Shown here piece after piece: positions 45,707 through 56,060 of a stretch of DNA of 56,060 bases (its first letter is position 1; every line of letters starts with the position of its first letter). Made by a program: the position numbers and the translations under genes. The DNA is taken from NCBI RefSeq assembly GCF_000344685.1, contig NW_006920415.1, forward strand, positions 1,544,824-1,600,883, in the 5' to 3' direction. This stretch comes from Gloeophyllum trabeum ATCC 11539. Taxonomy: Eukaryota > Basidiomycota > Agaricomycetes > Gloeophyllales > Gloeophyllaceae. A model generated the notes under the pieces. The model saw only the letters and a list, made by a program, of their open reading frames with translations. It was not told where the DNA came from and searched no databases.

Positions 45707-46831
45707 CTATCGTTTACCCAGGAACTTTGCATTGGCTATCTTCTCGACATCGCGGCAAGTCAAGCTGTATCTGGTATGGCGCGCTAATGATCCGCCACCG
45801 CGCACTGCCTCCAATGCTTCCGACCCTTGCAATAGGTCCACATTAGCGATCTTATAATGCCCTGACGATCCTTGGCCAATCGCATCCGTCGCGAGTGGCA
45901 ACGAGAAGGAATCCTCCTCGAGTGGATCAATGCCGTGAAGGTGGTTAGTGTACAACCTCGACGTGGTGATGATTAGACTGCGTGGCTCCAGCAGCACTGA
46001 TAGGACGGGCTCTGGGTTGACTGCGCGGCCGCGGCCTGAATCGTTTAAGGTTTGCGATGGCTCCGGCAGCTGTGCATTCTCTTTGTACTCGTAGTAGTGG
46101 AACACGGCATGTGAACCAAGGGATATGGTCCCGACCAATGGATGATAAGTTGGCCCGTCCTGATGTGGCTGCGACAAAGGTTGTCAGATACTCGGAAATT
46201 ATGGGCGAATGAGGAAACTCGGTACCATAATCCCTTGTCCAGGCAAATACTAAATCAAACGCATGAGTAAATGGCATGAGCATATCTCAGGCCCATCACC
46301 TCGTTGAGAATGACATGGTTGGGTGCGCCATGAGCGGAATTTGCGTAAGCACCTGTATTGCTAAGTCGTTTGATTATATCAGGGCTGTGGATACGTGAGG
46401 TGTCAATTCTGCCCGAATATCGAGGAAGTATAGATACCTTTGGTTCAGCCAACCAGGGATGTCGCTAGTTACGAGGATGTTGTTGTTAATGATTTCCCCG
46501 CCTGTCTTGTTTCGCATCATCTACTCGCAACCGGATGGAAGGATGAGCTAACCCCATGTTTGCAGCCTATGACCTTCTCAGGATAGTGACTTATGGATAT
46601 TGGTGACCACACAAACCTGCGATTCGCTAGTCGCTTCCATTTGTGTCGAGGCGATCCCACAATCTGCAAGATAGTGCGTTAACAATACAGAACTATCTTG
46701 GAATCCATGTTTTATTTCTTTACTTTGCGGATTAGATATTCTTCTTCATCGCGGCTGACGAAGTCGGGGATGTAATACGTCTCGTCAGTGCCTCGCAATC
46801 GCCACCGAGCGAGGTCGAAATCCGAGCCCAT
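45707..46831 (-). CDS. ALKBH6-type 2-oxoglutarate/Fe(II) dioxygenase
   Basis: Seven exons: 46831-46724, 46663-46617, 46566-46553, 46501-46438, 46384-46300, 46249-46226 and 46168-45707. They sum to 804 nt, or 267 residues. The N-terminus has YYIPDFVSRDEEEYLIRKI, followed by [38 protein letters not shown] and ISLGSHAVFHYY, the order seen in ALKBH6. The iron ligands are His116 and Asp118 (PHQDG) and probably His190 or His192 (YTNHLHGI). Arg247/Arg253 (RYSLTCR) bind 2-oxoglutarate. AlkB-family enzymes oxidatively remove methyl groups from nucleic acids; the substrate of the ALKBH6 branch is not settled. Exon 3 is only 14 nt (it encodes RLQTWG across both junctions), and missing it would lose this conserved block. 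A loop of about 30 residues after YKENAQ is longer than in animal ALKBH6. Confidence 0.88.
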
Positions 46832-47963
46832 GTTTCGCAAAGCAAACGCAATCCGGAGCCACTGCTTATTTTGAACTTTTGAATATGCTGACTCTTGACC
46901 GTTAGCAGGAGAACCGTGACGCTTCAGGCGCACCGTCGCCACAACAGGAAAGCAGTATCGGCGATCTGGCCCGAGGTTAATTTTCCCACCGCTTCGACCT
47001 CAATCATCATGATATCGCTCGCTCTCATGTCTACCTTAATCACTGCTATGTATACTCGTAAGCTTGATGTATTTTCCCCACGGCTTGACTACAGACTCGG
47101 GCCTAACGATCAGCCCCAGGTAGTTCATCATCTTTGCAGCGGGCTGTGCGTTGATCCGACATTCATAGTGCAATCTGCATCGGAACTACCGACGGAGAAA
47201 CCGGGCCTGCATCACGGGCGAATCAGTTCCCGTAGCGGCTGATAAGGGAACATATCTGTCACTGTTGGTCTCCGAGCTGACAGCACCGCAGCTAGGGCAA
47301 GACGTAATTCTGGATATCATCCGGATTGTCAGGCGCCCGGAGTGCTGCTCTCTCGGCGATCCCAGAGGTACTGCCGATATCCGTTCGCAATTCTGTGATG
47401 CGGAAGTATTGACTGTCCAAGCCACGATTCATGCTCTCATGTGCTGGGTACACTGTCATCTCGCACCTTCGAAACCCATCGCTTATGTCCGTTGGCCCGA
47501 CGGCATCTCTCGATGATCTATGGTTTATCACAACTTGCGTGCCTGTAGACACAATTGGCCTGATATGAGGCCGAGGGCAAGCGCGCTAAGTGGCATAAAT
47601 CGCAGCTGGCCTCCGCGATGCCCTTCAACATCGACAACACCTCATGACCAATTCATGACAAATGGCTATGATGATAGTATGTATCATTGATCATCATTAT
47701 CATATCAGACAAATGCTACATAGCTTGGACCCTGCGGGATACAGTAAAGTCTTGGATATTGTACAGGAAGGCCTGAGGGAAGTCGCGATGACAGGCGCAT
47801 TAGAAGATAATTAGACCGGCTAAAGGTGATACGGTAATGCAGAGGTGATTGGTTGCAAGATGTGAGCGGAATGATAATGGCTATCTGCGTGGATGTCAAG
47901 AATTCTGTGCGGACCTGAATGATCTCATAAGGTCCGTAGTCCATCCTTCAGGAGTAGCAACAC
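46832..47963. other. Intergenic, no gene recognised
   Basis: About 1.1 kb between two minus-strand genes. The short ORFs have no domain. Confidence 0.35.
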
Positions 47964-48268
47964 TTACACGGGCGTGTAGACGCAAGCAATATTTCTACGG
48001 CTGCAGTTTCCGCAGATAGGACGTCCGTCGCATTTCAACTTCCGACCTGAAGTGGGATCATTGGTAATTGACCAGGAGAAAGGGGGTAGACGTGTCTCCC
48101 CAACCTCTGCAGAATTGGCATGCCATGGGAGTGCGTCGAGGTACTCTCTGTGGCTGGTCTCCGCCGTCTCCTCGGCCTTGGTCGCCCTGACCTGCTGAGT
48201 TTGACTGGACGAAGTCAGTCAAGGTATTTCGCGAAGTCAATTTGGCGACCTACTTGCGCAGAGCTCAT
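47964..48268 (-). CDS. Short Zn(II)2Cys6 binuclear-cluster protein, 65 aa
   Basis: Exons 48268-48254, 48204-48105 and 48046-47964 (introns of 49 and 58 nt) give 65 residues ending VYTPV. The six cysteines at 34, 37, 44, 50, 53 and 60 have the spacing CX2CX6CX5CX2CX6C, and the loop CRGRKLKCDGRPICGNC has the basic residues and Pro that define fungal Gal4-type DNA-binding domains. Residues 6-30 are a Gly/Asp/Gln-rich linker. There is no coiled coil, linker-dimerisation or activation region, unlike full-length regulators of 500 residues or more. It could be a complete mini-protein that competes for DNA sites, or the first part of a longer gene if the GTGTAAGTG after ACGCCC is used as a donor. I favour the stop codon, but cannot exclude splicing onward. 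Confidence 0.7.
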
Positions 48269-51200
48269 GGTGTTAAAGTTCTGCGATGCGCGGCAATGAA
48301 TGTAGGGATGTTGAGTGGGAGGTTGGTCGAATGCACCCCAGGGAGCTGAAGTTATAAACGGGTTCGGTAAACTCAATCATTACCGCTGTATATTATGACT
48401 GGCGCTTCACACAGCCACTCGGTGACTCGCCAGGTTTGTTGTTTCGACGTCTAGCATGCCATCCCGGCATTCCAAGGGAGGGCAAGTGCTGCTGGCTTAA
48501 AAGATCAAGGACCTACTTTCACATTCGCGGTGCCGCCTCCACACGTGACAATAATGATCCGGCGATTTCTAGAGGCCCCGAAATAATTGCGAATACGAAA
48601 CCTGGCATTACGCTTCGAGCCACAGTTACAGGCCCTTGATTTGGCGGAGTTTACGAAGACGCCCCTGGGGCCTCACAGCTCCGTAGCTTGACAGTTGTAC
48701 GGCCTAGAAGACACGCCGGAGCAAGCGCCCGCAGTCCTTTGAGATCTGTTGGTGATCAAATACCTCTACCGAGGAGCTGTTGCAGGATCTGGAGGCATCT
48801 GAACTTTAGAAGGTTCGCGGACATTATAGACATTCCGAGACCACGTGCTGTTTCATCCTACGTTAGCAGACTCGGCTGCCCGTCCGAGCAGGACATCACG
48901 AACGAGCAACGCAACGAGTCGATAATTGAATGATAGTGAGTATGATATGGTATGTGGACGGTGGCTCCAGCCCGGTACATGGGACAAGACGAGAGAACAT
49001 GGCCCTCGTGGTCAACCTACCCCAACAGAGCGCCTTGGGAAACGCCCCTAAGAACCAATTGCTGGGGTACGGAGACGTGGTCTCACGGCGTTGATAGTAC
49101 TTTCACATTTAACCAGCGATCGCCGCTAAGGTGAAGAGACGTCAGCCAGCCGCAGGTTGTCTGCTAAGGCAGTTGCAAGGGACACACCTGACATCAGCAA
49201 ATTGTCCCGCGGCTGGTAGTGGCTGGCGCATATTCCAGTTATTTTAGCACGTCTACAATCGCATTACCAGCCGAATACCAGACTTGTATTTATGATAAGC
49301 GAAGCGCCTGCTGAGATACACTTACCCGAGGATTATCTTATCATTCTATATATATACCCTTAGCAACGAAGCAATCACCGGCGCCTGACTAATGCGCGTC
49401 GCCTCACGTGCTAAGTTCAACATGTCGGACTTTGAACTTGACTTAAAAGCGCGCCGCAGTTCGACTTCATTGCCAATCCCCTCTCTCCCTTGTATCACGA
49501 CTACGTCCTCTCTACAGCTCTCACATGGCTAAGTCCTAACAGCGGCGCCTACGTTGCCTCTTGTACCTCTCCGCGGGTAAGTTCTTTTTGTGAACCCGCT
49601 GCCTCTCGTCGAACTCCCCCTGAGTACCTTCCTACAGCGCGTGTACGGCGCGACCTAGATGAGGCCCTCATCGTGTCTCGACGCGTCTCTGTTGCAGGTA
49701 AGCCATTTCTCTGCATTACTGTGTGCACATATTAATAGAGGTTCTTAGATTGCCGGAGGAGTCTGGGTCTTGCTTGCTAGGTGTGTCCCTCACATTTAGT
49801 GACTGAGCATTCTGATTTGTTTTGCAGGTTTGATTATGGTACTGCTGCCGGGTTCTATGCATACAGGATGACTAGTGCATTAGGTATGTCCCTAACATCC
49901 CACCTGTTGATATACCCTGATGTAGTTTGTTGTAGTGATATGGTTTGTTTTCTATTGATTAGGGTGGGGGCTGATTCCCGGACAGTATTGCATTGAGCAT
50001 GTAGCCATAGCAAACCCTGTATTGTAGCTAGCCTGAGCAATCATATGTTGTACTGTGTTCATCAGCCAATGTGTTGATTCTGTATTTCATTCTGGGATGT
50101 AGAATACCAAGCAAAACACAGCTGATAGTGTGATTATGGGTCAAAGCAAGCTGGCCTGAGCTTGCAATATGTGTAAGTCTGGTGCATATTGTACTTCTTG
50201 CGGGAGTCTTACAACATGTGCCATCCGAATATAATGGCTGGCCCAGCTGTCCACAAGTCTGGTACATATTGTAATACTGGTATTTATTTTAATTGATTAT
50301 ATGCGAATTATATTCAGACACCAGTTATGGGAAAATTTGCTGATGGAGTTTCTTAAAGATTTATCACGGTGCCCTGCAGTCATTAAATAAATCCACGTTG
50401 CGAACCTAGACTGAAATTCGCTCGGCACATGAAGTGCACCTCTACATCAGCGCTATAGTGCTGAAGACTCCGCATGTGATCTCGGGGCGACCAGCAATTC
50501 TTGTTACCATGATGGATCGACCGGCATAAGCATTTGCTTCCTTGATTGCGAGGTCTAGTCTATACCGCCTTGATCGTCGGGCATAAGCACAGCACACTGG
50601 CGCCCGAAAGTCATGGAATAGAAGCGGAGAATAGGTAATGGTCTTCCCAGTTAGCAGGGACAGGTGGGGCATGCATGGGTATGGTGCGCAACTGACCAAT
50701 ATGGACTGGTATTAAGTGCTGGAAGCAGTAACGTTGCTAGCAAGTCAGGATCAAGTCAACGGTATGACGTGCAACTCCTGCGTGGGGCTGCGGATAACCT
50801 CAGGCAGCGGTTGTGGCCCGTCAGCGGCTGGATGACTCTTGAAACCTGGGAATCCGTGTCCCGGAGAGGGCGAGTTCCGGCCAAACTGACATATGGAGGA
50901 CGTAGAATTGTAGGAGAGGAACCGCCTTCATGCGCAGCCCGGGGTAATAGGGCGAGCGTGAGAACTCGAATCCAGAGAATTGATTGCGACGACACATTCA
51001 AACTGTGCGATTGTACGTCAAAACAAGTGTGTAGCGCGCGCCATAATTATATAGACCGCTGAGGCATCGGGGCGCAAGGCAATAAAAGTGTCGGTTGGTT
51101 TTCCTGACGGAACCAGAGGTCAGTCGTAGTAAACGCCCAAGACGGCTTCCGATTCGACATATGGAGGTTCTATGTTTTGATCAGCAATGGAAGCACAATA

Positions 51201-53359
51201 AAGGTGTCAATATTGTCAGTCACAAACCTGGATGTGCTGGATTTACGCACCGGGCTTAATTATATTCCTGTGCGTGGTCTGGAAGTATTCCGGCAGGAAG
51301 ATTTGTTGTGACGGAAGGGTGTTCCTCTTCGATCCACGTGCAGATGATTCATCAACCTGGGGTTCACGCGACGACCCGAAGTATGTTCGGGGAGTGAGGA
51401 GCCTTAGCTTGAATACCCTGCGATCGCATAGCTCGCAATTCGTCAAAGAAGCATGTACTACGTGAGCAAAGTCAAGTTACCTGCAAATAATACAGAAGTA
51501 GAATTATGAGCGGTATACTATGCCAGTATCGCCTGTAGAACTTGGAAACATGAGCAGTCATGCCGCCCAAACTTACTCCCCGGCAACTGCCGCTTGGAGC
51601 CTACTTCACCCGAAATGGCAACTAAGAACGAAAGTCGGGTTTATCAACACGGATTCTCCTAGACCTCAAGGGGTATACTGCGCTGCAATAGGTTGCTATA
51701 TATACTTTCAAAAAGCCACTGGCAGTCACTTGCCTTCGAGGATCCCGATTGAGTATATGTAAGCTCCTTCCTAGCCGCGGCAATTCAATATTCTGTTCAG
51801 CGTGAAGGTGCTGCGAAACCACCGCTTTACTCAGCCAACATGGAGGCCTTCACAACTCGTGGCCGAGGCCGTGCCAATGGGGAAAGGGTCTCTCGTGTCG
51901 TGCTAAGGGCTAGCCCTACTGGAGTCGCCTCTATCTTGCAACCCCTTGTTTCCACCTCTGCACGAGTACTATCATTGTCGTGGACGATCATACTACTGCC
52001 GACCTGAAGAGGCGATTCACTCTGATTCTCGAATGCTTCGCCATGCTACTCGGTGGGCTGGTCAGCTTCCCATAAGAGGGATGCCTCCGCCAACTCGTTG
52101 AGGTCTCACAAAACCCGATGTACTTCTGCTCAATTGACGAAGGTGCTGGTCATCGTAATGGAGCCCTATCTCACTTCGACCTACTTACCTACTTTTTGAC
52201 CAATCTGGAGCGCCTCTAGTACGGAGCATTTCGCAATACGGCCATTATCCTATGCATGCCGCTTTTGACGCCAGCAGAAATGCACAAATCGCAGGTCCTT
52301 CTCAATAGATCCGTGGTGTGATGGACGTCTTTCGAAAGTAAGTTCGCCGGCGAATACTGCGAGGCACATTCTGAAACACGAGCAAGTGCTGAGAATCGAT
52401 TGTTAAGATGCTGGTGAGGACCCACATCTACACCCTTCCAACTTGTGAAGTATTATGGGGCGGTTGTACTCACTTTGATGGCCCAGCCCACTATTCAAGG
52501 TCGAGCGCCGGCATTTTACTTCCGAAAGAGCGTCGTCAGGGGGGGGGGGGAGCCAGCGCAGACCGTTCCTTGATCGCATTCCATGACTTGAAACATTAAT
52601 TGGGACTGACACGCATCTGGCTTCCTGACGGTGCATCTAGGCTCCAACATGAATTTATCCGTCTCACTGGCTGTACCGTGTTGCATCCTCGCATCTGAGG
52701 ACTTCCACAATAAGGCATCGTCTGCCTCACCTTGACGGGTGGGTGCTCATGGTCCCGCTGGAGAGCGCCAAACTTCTGGTGTATCCGCTGCCCCCAGACT
52801 CTAGACCTGCTACGCTGCCTTGGTACCCCTTTAATCGCAGGCGGCCCTGCAACTGTTTTAAATACCCTCAACGATACAACCATCTTATGCTGGCGGCCTT
52901 TGAAAACATCACATTCTTTGATGATTTGCTTGCCCTGTCGGGCGACGGTTCAGCAGTAGTCTTGCACATCACGCCACAGTTCTGTCCCGATCGAAGTCAA
53001 GCCGCTACTGTAAGTTACTTTCTTGGCCGGTCACTTAAAGATCACCGATGTCCCGGCACTGTCTTCTAAAGCGGCCAGGGCTTCTACAATCAAAATGAAG
53101 CGCGTGAGGCTTGTTCCGGCTCTCGCGGACATGCAGTAGACGACGAGTGAATACGACGTTACAGCCACCACACCCGCGACTGTCACTTCGATCGTGTTAT
53201 GGGATTATGATCAGACTCGAAGCACAGCGCAGCACTGCGGGAGTGATCGAAATCTACCTTTTGGCAACCAATGAAATCCGAGAGTAGCTACATGTGTGCG
53301 ATAAGCGACCTGAATGTAAAATGGGGCATGGCCAAAATTATCAGTGAGGCTTCCAGCTT
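48269..53359. other. Gene-poor stretch, 5.1 kb
   Basis: No gene is recognised. Short ORFs occur on both strands without domains. Small structures seen: a hairpin GCAAGCT...AGCTTGC near 50145-50165, a 19-bp direct repeat (AAGTCTGGTRCATATTGTA) at 50175 and 50255, and a run of 10 G near 52541. The composition and lack of coding signal suggest decayed transposon DNA. Confidence 0.35.
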
Positions 53360-56060
53360 TCAGGCCGATAAGACCTTTTTAGAGACGAGTATCCTGTTGG
53401 CGAGAGCAGACAGATTGGCATCTGCGACGATCACTTCTGGCGCGTACTCCACGTCGAACATCTGTTTGATCACGGTAGCTATGCGCTTCGCCTGTCTTTC
53501 TGACCAGAACCTGAAGTCGTCCGGGTCACGGGTGTCCGCAGAAGGCGGAGGATCTTCAGTTCCCGCTTGGCAAGAAAGGGGAATGAGTGAAGGGTCGGAG
53601 TCCAAACACAGCGGCACCACACGCATGAGGCATGATCGAACGGTCCGGAAATCTAGGACGTCCGGTTTATCCACTGTGCACAAATGAGCCCTCTTAGCGG
53701 CGCAGGTTTCTGACTTCAAACACGAACCGTAAACTTCGAAAGGATCACTCATGGCCATCACGTTGTACTTGCCATCGTGGTGGTACCGAATCTACAAAGA
53801 AGTCACTAAGGCGTCCTCGGACTCGCGTGTTATAAATAAAGACATACCTCATAACGCCCGTTCTGCCAGGGAAGCGTGCTCCCTTTGAACTGCACTTCTC
53901 CCTTCTCGGGCTCTTCGCCGGGTATGACGGGCTTATCCAGATGGAGTGGAACATCACCATCCCATTCATCGTCGTGAACTGGGACCCACATTCCCAAGGA
54001 CGAAGTCTTCGTTACCAAGTTGGATCTATTGGCGCCCACCTAACGGGTGCTTGAGCCTTGGGTTTCCTATGATAGAAAAAGGCCAGACTTACTCTGTATA
54101 TCCCGATCCAGTCACGACGAGAATGGTTGTAAGGCGCTTGCCAGCGTACGCGGATCGGCTCTCCGACGTGGAAGCGCAAGGCTCCACTGGGATCTGTGGG
54201 GACGATTGAGAGGGTATATTTCTTGGTGTCGTACGAGGAAAGGTCATTCGCAATCCGCCTGTTGCCGTAGGTCAACATTACTGCTTCACAGGGCATCGTA
54301 AGACAATACGCACGTGATAACCAATTTCTCTCGCGACTGTTGCAAAAGCACTTTGGTATCTTGAACGACTTCGTTGATTCTCGGTCTAGCTGTCAACCAG
54401 ATATCCGTGAGAGCTATCATCTCCGTCGGTTCTCTCCATACGCACACTTTGCCAAGAACTCCTCGACCGCTTCGGCGGTCTCTTCGTAGACTTTGTCGAA
54501 CGTGCCCTTGACTTCTTTCGCCACCCGTCTAATCTCCGGTGCATGCTTTCCGGCTCTTGATTCGAGCATTCGCGCGTTTTTCTTGGCAACCTTCTTCATA
54601 ACCTTCACAAAACCCGCTTCCTTGCGAAGAGAGTCTCCATACAGCTTCCTCATATGGGGACTGGTGCGCGGCAAGTTCAACTACTGATCCAGAAGAAATA
54701 CGGCGCCCAACTCACTTCTCCACCTTGCTCAAGAACCACCAGTTCGCCAGATGCCGGATCACAGCGAGGGCGTACACGAGCTTGCTCCCGCTGATCAACG
54801 AGAGACCGAAGAACGAAGCCACACTCATGATATCCGGATTATTGAGGTAGCTAGAAGCCCCAATTAAATTATCGGACATGACACCCATCAGCCTAGCAGC
54901 ACCTACCGATAGATCCCGGTATACTCCAACTGGGCGGGGAAGTCCTCGACGAAGAAATCGCCGAAGAACCAGCCAAACACGCCCAGCACCTCGTACGACT
55001 CCATCGTCGCCCACACGTGCAGCGCAATGAGCAGCTATACATCCCGCAAGATCAATCGCGATCAGCGCTAACCGATCCACCTCACGTCACCGCCACTCAC
55101 CACACCCATTGTGTGCCTCAAAAGCTCGGTGCCGACGCTCCATTCGTCGGGGATTGCGTACGTCTTCCACGCCAGGCACCCGAACGACGCTAGCGGCTCA
55201 CTTGGGTTAGGGTTGCCCTTACCAGTCCGGACCGCACGCACCGTAGGTCATGCACAGGCTCAGGTTGTAGATGGCCTTCCAGTTCGCGAACGCCTCAACG
55301 ACGGCGCCGTCGCCGCGGTCGTCGTGCGGGTAGTGGTAGTGCTTCATAAAGTGCCGCACGAGGAACTTGTGCTGACTCTGCGCGCGCAGGAGGAGGCCGA
55401 GGCCGACGGAGTGAAAGAGGACCCAGCAGAGGGCGTGGGCGAAGTACAGTCCGCGCGTGGCCCCAACGGACAGCGGCGGGAGCGCGGCCGATACGACCAT
55501 GTAGAATAGGAGGAGGACGAGCTTGAGATCCGATGCCCTTCAAATGCGTGCGCGTCAGCACGCTGTAGTCTTGCCTGAAAGCAGGCGAGAAAGGAACCAA
55601 CCTAAACAAGTCGATGTTCCGCAGGATGATCGTGTCCTGCCTGAAATATGTATTCATAAGATCGTGCTGGGTAACAAACGCAGATCTATGACGTCTCGTA
55701 ACGGCCGTAGCGGGGGTGAGCGCAGCGCTCACTTCCGCTTTCTTCATCATCTGCTCTTGCTTCGCGGTGCCCTCGAACTCCGTCTCGGTCTCCGTCTGAA
55801 GCTCCTCGGTCTCGGTGGCTGTCTCACCTTCCGTGGCGCTCGGGGTGGTCAGGTCGGCGAGGGAGGAAACGGACTGGGAGCGCGAGCTCGAGTCGGAGGC
55901 GGGCGTGCGCCTGAGGGGGGTGCGTTGCGCGATGGGCTTCCTCTGTCCGTATGTCCGCTCGATGTCTGCGAAACAAATACGAACGGTCTAGCGATTGGGT
56001 TTGAAGGGTGTTTCGGGACTTACGCGGGTTCTCGAAGCCGACCAAGAATCCGAATTGCGC
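53360..56060 (-). CDS. CHO2: Phosphatidylethanolamine N-methyltransferase CHO2, partial (5' end off window)
   Basis: Twelve exons run from the right edge: 56060-56024, 55965-55602, 55537-55242, 55189-55101, 55034-54907, 54850-54716, 54660-54448, 54385-54314, 54258-54093, 54039-53848, 53791-53728 and 53673-53360. They sum to 2070 nt, or 689 residues plus stop, with every junction in phase. CHO2 catalyses the first methylation of phosphatidylethanolamine, with S-adenosylmethionine, in the ER membrane. Visible landmarks are NPHIERTYGQRKPIA, a Ser/Thr/Glu linker, the membrane segment LKLVLLLFYMVVSAALPPL, HKFLVRHFMKHYHYP, FANWKAIYNLSLCMTY, YRYLNNPDIMSVASFFGL, NPHMRKLYGDSLRKEAGF, the C-terminal beta domain (VGEPIRVRWQAPYNHSRRDW) and the conserved end DDFRFWSERQAKRI...ANRILVSKK. 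Family members have roughly 900-1000 residues, so about 250 are missing only because the window ends. Confidence 0.93.

Noticed and set aside
53360..56060. CHO2 as a truncated gene
   Set aside because: All visible exons are intact and in phase; the missing N-terminus is due to the window edge.

Overview
The window looks like nuclear DNA of a wood-inhabiting basidiomycete, most likely a polypore-type agaricomycete. The genes are broken up by many 47-70 nt GT-AG introns with CTRAY-like branch sites. The gene content fits: an F-box protein of the kind expanded in Agaricomycetes, secreted GH115 xylan alpha-glucuronidases, FES1, CHO2 and a short Zn(II)2Cys6 protein. I spliced every model below by hand. 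In each complete model the exon lengths sum to a multiple of three and no internal stop remains.

Layout, left to right. A POP8-like RNase P/MRP subunit runs off the left edge (minus strand), followed by a 352-bp Tc1/mariner-type MITE. Next come an F-box protein (2572-4347, minus), a three-helix membrane protein with a Ser-rich tail (5005-6779, minus) and a small single-pass membrane protein (9636-10148, plus). Two tandem, apparently intact GH115 genes follow (11397-15542 and 16325-20436, plus). A 1.1-kb foldback element with near-perfect 337-bp inverted arms separates them from FES1 (21857-23614, minus).

From 24139 to 37764 lies an array of zinc-less MDR alcohol dehydrogenase/quinone oxidoreductase genes, all on the plus strand: four full copies (A, C, D, E) and one 5'-truncated pseudogene (psi-B). 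A multi-pass membrane protein and a 491-bp Mutator-type MITE interrupt it. The MITE carries degenerate TTAGGG repeats and tRNA-like box A/B sequences. The four full MDR copies share two promoter modules: a conserved block about 245-290 bp upstream of the ATG and, in three copies, a TTAGTCAT / GACGT / TATAAG core promoter.

The right third is sparser. It holds a Ser/Pro-rich conserved protein (39133-41812, plus), a cytidine/deoxycytidylate deaminase family protein (44537-45393, plus), an ALKBH6-type dioxygenase (45707-46831, minus), a 65-residue Zn2Cys6 protein (47964-48268, minus) and the C-terminal 689 residues of CHO2, whose 5' end lies beyond the right edge.

The GH115 pair would remove (methyl)glucuronic acid side chains from hardwood xylan outside the cell. 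The MDR array may reduce aldehydes, enones or quinones released during wood decay; that link is inference only. The most unusual signals are the shared promoter modules, a gene-conversion tract between copies C and D, intron gain/loss and a GC-AG intron among paralogues, the long inverted repeat, and the TTAGGG-carrying MITE.
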